This document shows positions 7,625-12,891 of a stretch of 12,891 nucleotides of DNA, one piece after another. Every line of letters begins with the position of its first letter. Positions within the stretch are counted from its first letter, which is position 1. The stretch spans positions 1 through 12,891 of the forward strand of contig CAMLMM010000060.1 in NCBI GenBank assembly GCA_946481105.1. The letters are read 5' to 3'. The position numbers and the translations under genes were made by a program. Below the pieces are notes generated by a model. The model saw only the letters and a list, made by a program, of their open reading frames with translations. It ran no database searches and was not told where the DNA came from. Source of the stretch: an uncultured Alphaproteobacteria bacterium (GTDB lineage Bacteria; Pseudomonadota; Alphaproteobacteria; Micavibrionales; Micavibrionaceae).

Positions 7625-7650
7625 TAAGAATTTAGATGCCATAATTACAA

Positions 7651-8079
7651 TTAGAGGGTCAGAATCGCCATGCGCGCAAGTTCATCAACACGTTCATTTT
7701 CAATATGTCCATTGTGCCCTTTAACCCAGACGAATTTGACGTGGTGCCGCGCAACCTGTTCATCAAGTTGCATCCATAAATCCTGATTTTTAACAGGCTT
7801 TTTATCTGCGGTTTTCCAGCCACGGGCTTTCCAGCCCGGTAGCCATTCCATCATGCCGTCCATGACATATTTGCTGTCAGTATAAAGCGTAACATGGCAG
7901 GAACGTTTAATGGCCTTTAATCCCTCAATGGCCGCCGTCAGTTCCATACGGTTATTGGTAGTGTCAGCTTCGGCGCCGGATAATTCTTTCTCGCTACCTT
8001 TATAACGCAGAAGGGCCCCCCAGCCACCAGGGCCGGGATTTCCTGAGCAGGCGCCATCAGTAAAAAGTTCAACTGTCAC
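7651..8079 (-). CDS. rnhA: Ribonuclease HI
   Basis: RNase HI cuts the RNA strand of RNA-DNA hybrids and so removes R-loops and primer remnants. The 142-residue protein is a compact single-domain enzyme. All five catalytic residues are visible: Asp8 in [17 protein letters not shown], Glu46 in NNRMELTAA, Asp68 in LYTDSKYV, His122 in VKGHNGH and Asp132 in ERVDELAR. The basic handle region ([20 protein letters not shown]) needed for hybrid binding is present. The start is GTG (8079-8077); no ATG fits the conserved N terminus. It begins one base after the thrB stop, with only a weak ribosome site (TAGG about ten bases upstream), so translation probably depends on ribosomes arriving from thrB. No terminator is visible downstream. 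Confidence 0.96.
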   Translation of the reverse strand: MTVELFTDGACSGNPGPGGWGALLRYKGSEKELSGAEADTTNNRMELTAAIEGLKAIKRSCHVTLYTDSKYVMDGMMEWLPGWKARGWKTADKKPVKNQDLWMQLDEQVARHHVKFVWVKGHNGHIENERVDELARMAILTL

Positions 8080-8080
8080 G

Positions 8081-9034
8081 TTAAAAAAACCTATTATTTC
8101 TATGATATTTAATAATATTTATATATTCCATGGGATCTTTTGGCGTGACCTGATTTTGCGGGTTGTGGAACACCAGATCATGTAGCCGTGAGGATATAAA
8201 CCGCATTGCCGCCCCACGGGCCAGAATTGAAAACGCATTCACTTCATCTGGCGTGAATGGTCTGACAGATTCGTATGCATGAAACAAGGCATCCCAGCGT
8301 TCTTTATCAAAGAATTTGCCATTATCGGTAAAGCACCATGCATTCATAATAATGGCAAGATCGTATGCCAAAAAATCCGTAGCAGCGAAATAGAAATCGA
8401 TGACCCCATGAATATGCTCATCTAACAAAAAAACATTGTCCGGGAATAAATCGAGATGGACGTTTCCCTGCGGAAGATTTTGTGGCCAGTTGGCCTGAAT
8501 AAATCCCATTTCCGATGACAGGAATGACGTGAGTCCAGTTTCAATCTGCTCGGCCTTATCACCAACTTTGCCAAGCCGTATGGTCCATGCGTCAAACGAC
8601 ATGGAATTGCCACGTGTTTGGGGCATGGTTTGGCCAGCAACGTGCATGCGTCCCACCAGATTACCAAGTTCGGCGCATAAGGCCGGGGTTATTTCATCCG
8701 GTTTAACATCACGCCCCTGCAGAAACGAAAATATAGCACAGACTTTTCCATGTATTGTCCCGGTCAAATCCATATCCTGACGCGCAACAGGGGCTGGGCA
8801 CGCAATCCCATTCTTTGCTATATGCGCCATGTGATTTAAGAAGAAAGGAATATCCTGCGGATGGATACGGCTTTCAAATATAGTCAAAATATAAGGCCCG
8901 GTATCCGTGATAATTTTGTAATTGGTATTGTCTACACCCTGTAATATCCCCTCATAAGATATTAATTTGCCCAGTCGATAAGACGTTAAAATGAGCAGAA
9001 TATCTTCGTGGCTAAGAGAGGTAAAAACAGCCAT
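8081..9034 (-). CDS. thrB: Homoserine kinase, APH-fold type (ThrB)
   Basis: The enzyme phosphorylates homoserine to O-phosphohomoserine on the path to threonine. It belongs to the aminoglycoside-phosphotransferase-like fold used by alphaproteobacteria and pseudomonads, not the GHMP fold of E. coli ThrB. The nucleotide-binding loop is [13 protein letters not shown] (about 26-38), the catalytic Brenner motif is HLDLFPDN (His193 to Asn200), and GVIDFYFA supplies the metal-binding Asp. I take the ATG at 9034 ([13 protein letters not shown], 317 residues), which matches the family's usual MAV[FY]T start; a TTG two codons upstream (9040) is possible but less likely. The start lies two bases after the stop of the upstream membrane protein. 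The gene ends in a run of T before TAA. A different small-molecule kinase of this fold is unlikely, given the ispH/rnhA context. Confidence 0.92.
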   Translation of the reverse strand: MAVFTSLSHEDILLILTSYRLGKLISYEGILQGVDNTNYKIITDTGPYILTIFESRIHPQDIPFFLNHMAHIAKNGIACPAPVARQDMDLTGTIHGKVCAIFSFLQGRDVKPDEITPALCAELGNLVGRMHVAGQTMPQTRGNSMSFDAWTIRLGKVGDKAEQIETGLTSFLSSEMGFIQANWPQNLPQGNVHLDLFPDNVFLLDEHIHGVIDFYFAATDFLAYDLAIIMNAWCFTDNGKFFDKERWDALFHAYESVRPFTPDEVNAFSILARGAAMRFISSRLHDLVFHNPQNQVTPKDPMEYINIIKYHRNNRFF

Positions 9035-9036
9035 GA

Positions 9037-9594
9037 TCAACCCGTTTTGCTATCGTCGTCGTCATGATTGAGTATCGGCGCATGACGGTGGCGGTACATA
9101 CTGTGAATCAAGGAAATGTTCAGGGCAACACATGCCGCAAGCGGCAGGTAGAAACCATTCATCAGGTGGTACGCCATCCACGGAAAACTCGTAACCCAGT
9201 ACACAAGGCGGATACGCTGCGCACGGGACTGTAACTCGCCAAAGCGGCAAATTATTGTCATTAATATAGGCAGGATATCGAGTGGCGTGCGGTAACTGAA
9301 ATAAATGCAGGCTGCCGAGAGGATAGAGGCGAATATCACGCGGGGAATGGCACTTTGCCTTAAATAATGATGCGGCGTTAAAGCCTGTATCAAAGCGCCG
9401 ATAGCAGCAATTCCAGCACCAGCGGCACCCGACAATCCGCCCATCAGGTAGAGATAAAGACCTGTTAAACCATCCCCGACTGTTTTCGCCGCCATCATTT
9501 TGCGGCGGTTATGAAACTGGGGGCTTATGATGCCAGCAACAAAGGCAGTCAAAAAAATGAGCGAGTAGGGGTGGAGAATTGAATCAAGTATCAC
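9037..9594 (-). CDS. YgjV-family inner membrane protein of unknown function
   Basis: This is a 185-residue hydrophobic protein with about five or six predicted membrane segments (roughly 8-25, 40-56, 58-74, 84-99, 103-118 and 128-165) and a hydrophilic, acidic tail ([10 protein letters not shown]). From memory it resembles E. coli YgjV, notably in the block from [10 protein letters not shown] through [18 protein letters not shown] to [10 protein letters not shown], which parallels YgjV's ELLPVIGTI, WFSTCCWVIHNFWAG and LMNGLNIIRF. No biochemical role is established for that family, and none is claimed here. The start is GTG, forming a GTGA four-base overlap with the ispH stop, and the stop lies two bases before thrB. 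Co-translation with ispH and thrB is therefore expected. The family assignment is by eye. Confidence 0.72.
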   Translation of the reverse strand: MILDSILHPYSLIFLTAFVAGIISPQFHNRRKMMAAKTVGDGLTGLYLYLMGGLSGAAGAGIAAIGALIQALTPHHYLRQSAIPRVIFASILSAACIYFSYRTPLDILPILMTIICRFGELQSRAQRIRLVYWVTSFPWMAYHLMNGFYLPLAACVALNISLIHSMYRHRHAPILNHDDDDSKTG

Positions 9595-10574
9595 AATGAG
9601 GCCGCCTTGCTGGCTTCTTCAGCTTCGCGCAGCAGTCGGGGAATATTAAACACGACATTTTCCTGCGCCAGCACAACTTCCTCAACAGAAACTGTAAAAC
9701 GGTGTTTTAAAGCATCGATGACATTCTGAATCAAAATGTCTGGGGCAGATGCGCCAGCGGTTAAGCCCAGCGTTTTAACATTCTGCAGCGATTCCCAAGG
9801 AATATGGGTTGCATCCTGCACAAGGTGCGCATTCGGACAGCCATAGGATTTTGCCACTTCGACCAGGCGGTTGGAGTTGGAGGAGTTTGGCGAACCTATA
9901 ACGAATACGGCGTCGGAGCGTGGCGCTATCTCCTTGACCGCCATCTGGCGGTTGGTTGTGGCGTAACAGATATCTTCCTTGTTCGGCCCGACAATTGCCG
10001 GAAATTTCTTTTTAAGCGCCTCAACGACAGCCGCCGTGTCGTCAACCGATAAGGTTGTCTGCGAGCAATGGGCAAGGCGCGTCGGGTCAGGCACTTCGAG
10101 CTTTTCGACATCTTCGACAGTTTCAACCAGATAGACACTGCCCGGTGGCAACTGGCCCATTGTGCCGACAACTTCGGGATGACCAGCGTGGCCAATTAAA
10201 ATAATGGTTAACCCCATTTTATAGTGACGTTCAGCTTCGTTATGAACTTTGGTTACTAGCGGGCAGGTGGCATCGATGTAAAACATCGCGCGTTGCTGGG
10301 CGGCCGCCGGAACGGATTTTGGCACGCCATGCGCCGAGAAGATCACCGGCTGGCCGTCATTCGGAATTTCATCCAGTTCTTCAACGAAGACAGCGCCTTT
10401 GCTGCGCAGGTTTTCCACGACGTATTTATTATGGACTATCTCGTGCCGGACATAAACGGGCGCCCCGTATTTTTCCAGCGAACGCTCAACAATCTGGATG
10501 GCACGATCCACGCCAGCGCAGAATCCGCGCGGCGCACAGAGGAGTATATTAAGCGGGGGAAATGACTGATTCAT
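9591..10574 (-). CDS. ispH: 4-hydroxy-3-methylbut-2-enyl diphosphate reductase IspH (LytB)
   Basis: IspH is the last enzyme of the MEP isoprenoid pathway, reducing HMBPP to IPP and DMAPP with an iron-sulfur cluster. The 327-residue protein has the three cluster-binding cysteines: Cys19 in [12 protein letters not shown], Cys104 in [11 protein letters not shown] and Cys203 in [11 protein letters not shown]. The substrate-contact histidines are His48 (RHEIVHN), His82 (FSAHGVP) and His132, with the proton-donor Glu134 in [14 protein letters not shown]. The ending [22 protein letters not shown] is also typical. The ATG at 10574 gives the normal N terminus, although no clear ribosome site precedes it. 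It heads a coupled minus-strand operon with the YgjV-like gene, thrB and rnhA, and is divergent from the lipoprotein gene. I see no convincing promoter for it in the 90-base divergent gap. Confidence 0.96.
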   Translation of the reverse strand: MNQSFPPLNILLCAPRGFCAGVDRAIQIVERSLEKYGAPVYVRHEIVHNKYVVENLRSKGAVFVEELDEIPNDGQPVIFSAHGVPKSVPAAAQQRAMFYIDATCPLVTKVHNEAERHYKMGLTIILIGHAGHPEVVGTMGQLPPGSVYLVETVEDVEKLEVPDPTRLAHCSQTTLSVDDTAAVVEALKKKFPAIVGPNKEDICYATTNRQMAVKEIAPRSDAVFVIGSPNSSNSNRLVEVAKSYGCPNAHLVQDATHIPWESLQNVKTLGLTAGASAPDILIQNVIDALKHRFTVSVEEVVLAQENVVFNIPRLLREAEEASKAASL

Positions 10575-10616
10575 AATGAAAGAGGTAGCAGATTGACACC
10601 ACAGTTGAAAGGGGAC

Positions 10617-10644
10617 TTGCCACGCTTTTTCTTTTAGCTATTGT
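10617..10644 (+). promoter_or_regulatory. Candidate promoter of the lipoprotein gene
   Basis: TTGCCA (10617-10622) and TATTGT (10639-10644) each match four of six consensus bases and are separated by 16 bases. The start point would fall near 10651, about 14 bases before the ATG, giving a very short leader. A TTGACA at 10593-10598 matches the -35 consensus perfectly but has no usable -10 at the right distance. The call is tentative. Confidence 0.3.
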
Positions 10645-10652
10645 TACGTCAC

Positions 10653-10658
10653 AGGAGA
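10653..10658 (+). promoter_or_regulatory. Ribosome binding site AGGAGA that fixes the lipoprotein start
   Basis: AGGAGA ends six bases before the ATG at 10665. It shows that the gene starts there and not at the in-frame TTG at 10641, which would put this site inside the coding sequence and add a charged stretch (RHRRYR) ahead of the lipoprotein signal. Confidence 0.8.
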
Positions 10659-10664
10659 TATAGA

Positions 10665-11318
10665 ATGCAGGCATTTTCATCCGTTAAAGTTATTTTTCTG
10701 GGAATGGCCCTGACCTTGGCGCTGAGTGGTTGCGAAGCTGTCTCGTCTGCGGGTGAATCCATCAACAACTGGGCAGATTCATTGCGCACACCAAAAGCAG
10801 GTACCGCTGCCCCGGCAACGACCGAAAACGCCAATGCACTCATTGCCCAAACCGGGGCGGGTTGCCCGGAAGTCAAGGTTCTGAAGGAACTGGGAGGCAT
10901 TAGCCAGTTTAATAACCCAGCAAATACATCGGCAGAAAATATGATTGCCGCGGCGCGTCTGGAAAATGTATCAGCCACCTGCCAGACGGCTCCGGCTAGC
11001 GTCACTCTTGAAATTTCGCTGGATTTTGCAGGGACTTTAGGGCCAGTGGGGCTGAAAGACCTGAACGGACAAGCGAATTACACTTATCCATATTTCCTTA
11101 CGGTTATTTCTCCAACCGGACAAATCCTTTCCAAGGACGTGTTTGCCTTATCCATGGTCTATGATAAGGGAAATATGTCAATACATAAGCAAGACCGCCT
11201 GCGTCAGACAATCCCTCTTTCTCCCGGACAGGATGCCAGCAAATTCCAGATTGTTGCAGGATTTCAGCTGAGCGATGCCGAATTAGCCTATAATCGTCAG
11301 CAACAGGCTAAAAAATAG
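10665..11318 (+). CDS. Predicted outer membrane lipoprotein, function unknown
   Basis: The 217-residue protein has a type II signal peptide: Lys8, a hydrophobic core VIFLGMALTLAL and lipobox LSGC, with Cys23 as the lipid-modified residue. The residue after it is Glu, not Asp, so sorting to the outer membrane is expected. A Ser/Ala/Thr/Pro-rich linker (about 24-62) leads to a domain (about 65-210) with two further cysteines, Cys67 (GAGCPEV) and Cys106 (ATCQTA), which could form a disulfide, and several beta-rich stretches (SVTLEISLDFAG, YPYFLTVISPTG). The end KFQIVAGFQLSDAELAYNRQQ resembles the C terminus of uncharacterised lipoproteins I associate with alphaproteobacteria, but I cannot name a family. 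It is transcribed alone: divergent from ispH, and closed by a terminator before atpH. The protein class is firm; the function is unknown. Confidence 0.85.
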   Translation: MQAFSSVKVIFLGMALTLALSGCEAVSSAGESINNWADSLRTPKAGTAAPATTENANALIAQTGAGCPEVKVLKELGGISQFNNPANTSAENMIAAARLENVSATCQTAPASVTLEISLDFAGTLGPVGLKDLNGQANYTYPYFLTVISPTGQILSKDVFALSMVYDKGNMSIHKQDRLRQTIPLSPGQDASKFQIVAGFQLSDAELAYNRQQQAKK

Positions 11319-11327
11319 CCTGTTTTT
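11302..11327 (+). terminator. Intrinsic terminator overlapping the lipoprotein stop codon
   Basis: AACAGGCTA (11302-11310) pairs perfectly with TAGCCTGTT (11316-11324) across an AAAAA loop and runs into a five-T tract (11323-11327). The first three bases of the 3' arm are the TAG stop codon, so the hairpin is built from the last codons of the gene. It separates the lipoprotein gene from the atp operon. Confidence 0.82.
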
Positions 11328-11406
11328 AGTCCATTCTTCGCTTGCGTATGGGGCAGGGATATGCTACCCAGACGCCAACTAAAAACCTAAGAATTGAAGC
11401 TTCTTG

Positions 11407-11412
11407 AAAGGA
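11407..11412 (+). promoter_or_regulatory. Ribosome binding site AAAGGA supporting the TTG start of atpH
   Basis: AAAGGA ends seven bases before the TTG at 11420. The next in-frame ATG (11477-11479) falls inside the conserved RYAMALIDVA helix, so the TTG is the likelier start. The atp promoter should lie between about 11328 and 11406, but no convincing -35/-10 pair is visible there; TATGCT (11360-11365) is the best -10 candidate. Confidence 0.65.
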
Positions 11413-11419
11413 TCAGGAA

Positions 11420-12004
11420 TTGGCAAAATCCTCCTCCGCAAATGGTGCTGGCCGCCTTCTGGCGAAACGGTACGCAATGGCATTGATTGATGTTGCCGCA
11501 TCAGCGAATGCCCTCCCGGCCATTGAAAACGATATGGTTTCCCTGGAAAAAATGATTACCGAGAATGCCCAGTTGAGTGGCGTTCTGGCAAACCCAGTCA
11601 TGTCTGCAGGCACTTTACTGGCTATTCTCAAAGACATCTCATCCCGTGCCGGGTTCCACCAACTGACGCTGAATTTTCTGGGTGTCCTGGCTGCGAATCG
11701 CCGCGTTGCCGATCTTCCGATTATCATTCAGGCCTTCCGCAAAGCAATTGCCGCGCGAGCTGGTATCCTGAATGCCGACGTGAAATCCGCGCAACCGCTT
11801 TCCGCCACGCAGCAGGAAGAACTCTCCCGAACACTGGCCAAGAAGACAGGGAAGCAGGTTCATCTGTCGCTTTCCGTTGATCCAAGCCTTTTAGGTGGCA
11901 TGGTCGTTACCATCGGATCACGCATGATCGATGACTCGGTCAAATCGAAACTTACACGTTTACAACAAGCCCTGTCACAGGGCAGCAACCAACAAGCAGC
12001 CTAA
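11420..12004 (+). CDS. atpH: ATP synthase F1 subunit delta
   Basis: Subunit delta is part of the peripheral stalk that holds the F1 head to the membrane part of ATP synthase, on the cytosolic face. The 194-residue protein shows the delta/OSCP pattern. The helical N-terminal domain carries RLLAKRYAMALIDVA (about 12-26) and NFLGVLAANRRVADLPIII. The C-terminal domain carries ADVKSAQPLSATQQEEL, GKQVHLSLSVDPSLLGGMVVTIG and RMIDDSVKSKLTRLQQAL. It is slightly longer than the usual 177-186 residues because of a short Ser/Gly-rich N terminus and a Gln/Ala tail. The start is TTG. It is the first gene of the alphaproteobacterial F1 cluster, and atpA follows after 25 bases. The F0 genes a, b and c are not upstream, as is usual in alphaproteobacteria. 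Confidence 0.95.
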   Translation: MAKSSSANGAGRLLAKRYAMALIDVAASANALPAIENDMVSLEKMITENAQLSGVLANPVMSAGTLLAILKDISSRAGFHQLTLNFLGVLAANRRVADLPIIIQAFRKAIAARAGILNADVKSAQPLSATQQEELSRTLAKKTGKQVHLSLSVDPSLLGGMVVTIGSRMIDDSVKSKLTRLQQALSQGSNQQAA

Positions 12005-12029
12005 TTTTTAATAAGAGGAAAAGTATAAA

Positions 12030-12891
12030 ATGGATATCCGTGCATCAGAAATCTCCGACATCCTGACCAAACAGATCGCCAATTTCGGCGCGATGGCCGA
12101 TGTGGCCGAGGTCGGCCAGGTTCTTAGCGTAGGTGACGGCGTTGCCCGCGTTTACGGCCTTGATAGCGTTCGCGCCGGCGAAATGGTTGAGTTCCCGGGC
12201 GGCATCAAAGGGATGGCGCTTAACCTCGAAACCGACAATGTTGGTATCGTTATCTTCGGGAATGACCGCGCGATTAAAGAAGGCGATATCGTCAAGCGTA
12301 CCGGTGAAATCGTTCAAGTGCCGGTTGGTCGTGAACTGCTGGGCCGCGTGGTTGACGCGCTGGGTAACCCGATTGACGGCAAAGGTCCGCTGAATGCCAA
12401 AGAATTCCGCCGCGTCGAAGTGAAAGCCCCAGGTATTATTCCGCGTAAATCGGTGCATGAGCCAATGCAGACAGGCCTGAAAGCTATCGATGCTCTCGTG
12501 CCGATCGGCCGTGGCCAGCGCGAGCTGATCATCGGTGACCGCCAGACCGGTAAAACTGCTGTGGCTATGGACACCATCATCAACCAGAAATCAGTGAATG
12601 CATCCAGCAATCCAAAAGACCACCTGTATTGCGTATACGTGGCCATCGGTCAGAAACGTTCGACGGTTGTTAAACTGGTAAAAGAACTCGAAGAGGCTGG
12701 CGCGATGGAATATTCCATCGTCGTGGCTGCAACTGCGTCCGACGCGGCGCCAATGCAGTTCCTGGCTCCGTACACAGGTTGTGCGATGGGCGAATACTTC
12801 CGTGATAACGGTATGCACGCCCTGGCAGTTTATGACGACTTGTCCAAACAGGCTGTTGCTTACCGTCAGATGTCCCTGCTGCTGCGTCGTC
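12030..12891 (+). CDS. atpA: ATP synthase F1 subunit alpha, 3' end cut by window edge
   Basis: Subunit alpha forms the non-catalytic nucleotide sites of the F1 hexamer. About 287 residues are visible, starting [16 protein letters not shown], and the frame runs off the right edge still open (full length is usually about 510). The N-terminal beta-barrel (about 25-95) includes [20 protein letters not shown]. The nucleotide-binding domain has the alpha-type P-loop GDRQTGKT at 169-176, with Lys175, in the same numbering as E. coli alpha. [11 protein letters not shown], and [24 protein letters not shown] with the Walker B Asp pair, follow. The Gln in the P-loop is diagnostic of alpha rather than beta. 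AGAGGA at 12014-12019 is the ribosome site, ten bases before the ATG. Codon use looks biased and regular, fitting a highly expressed gene. Confidence 0.98.
   Translation, partial: MDIRASEISDILTKQIANFGAMADVAEVGQVLSVGDGVARVYGLDSVRAGEMVEFPGGIKGMALNLETDNVGIVIFGNDRAIKEGDIVKRTGEIVQVPVGRELLGRVVDALGNPIDGKGPLNAKEFRRVEVKAPGIIPRKSVHEPMQTGLKAIDALVPIGRGQRELIIGDRQTGKTAVAMDTIINQKSVNASSNPKDHLYCVYVAIGQKRSTVVKLVKELEEAGAMEYSIVVAATASDAAPMQFLAPYTGCAMGEYFRDNGMHALAVYDDLSKQAVAYRQMSLLLRR

Noticed and set aside
9035..9040. TTG start for thrB at 9040
   Set aside because: The ATG at 9034 gives the family's usual MAV[FY]T N terminus; the TTG adds only two residues with no better ribosome site.
10641..10664. Upstream TTG start for the lipoprotein gene
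   Set aside because: It would place the AGGAGA ribosome site within the coding sequence and add RHRRYR before the signal peptide. The ATG at 10665 fits far better.
12045..12458. 137-codon minus-strand open frame opposite atpA
   Set aside because: It is a shadow of the highly conserved, codon-biased atpA sequence and has no family features.
1..12891. CRISPR arrays, insertion sequences, tRNA or rRNA genes, toxin-antitoxin pairs, phage genes
   Set aside because: No repeat-spacer pattern, transposase, terminal inverted repeats, clover-leaf sequence or phage-like protein was seen on either strand.

Overview
The window is a stretch of bacterial core chromosome with about half GC. The best fit is an alphaproteobacterium. 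This rests on four things: lipid A genes in the order lpxD-fabZ-lpxA-lpxI-lpxB, with LpxI rather than LpxH; an ispH-thrB-rnhA cluster with the kinase-fold (APH-like) homoserine kinase; an ATP synthase operon that starts at the delta subunit (atpH-atpA) with no b or c subunit genes just upstream; and a hexameric-type citrate synthase close to lpxB. The genus cannot be fixed from the sequence; a Rhodospirillales-like or Micavibrio-like lineage is only a guess.

Layout. (1) Positions 2-4205, plus strand: five lipid A and fatty acid genes, tightly packed with a 28-base lpxA/lpxI overlap and an ATGA lpxI/lpxB overlap. lpxD is cut by the left edge. (2) Positions 4202-5923, minus strand: a two-partner-secretion outer membrane transporter (TpsB, ShlB/FhaC type) that converges on lpxB with a 4-base overlap of the reading frames. 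Its AT-rich 5' region (5924-6150) holds a plausible promoter, a 14-base-spaced direct repeat and a perfect inverted repeat. (3) Positions 6198-7511, minus strand: gltA with a clear intrinsic terminator. (4) Positions 7651-10574, minus strand: a coupled operon ispH > YgjV-like membrane protein > thrB > rnhA, with junctions of -4, +2 and +1 bases. (5) Positions 10665-11318, plus strand: an uncharacterised lipoprotein whose stop codon lies inside its own terminator. (6) Positions 11420-12891, plus strand: atpH (TTG start) and the 5' part of atpA, cut by the right edge.

How the genes work together. lpxD, lpxA, lpxI and lpxB supply four early steps of lipid A synthesis, from UDP-GlcNAc acylation to the tetra-acylated-type disaccharide precursor, and FabZ feeds the acyl-ACP pool. 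TpsB acts in the outer membrane that this pathway builds. gltA, ispH, thrB, rnhA and the atp genes are housekeeping. No stretch over 300 bases lacks a gene; the longest gap is 274 bases (5924-6197).

No clear undescribed system is present. The points most worth a second look are the TpsB gene with no exoprotein partner in view and its operator-like upstream region, the YgjV-like protein wired into the ispH-thrB operon, and the unrecognised lipoprotein beside the ATP synthase operon.
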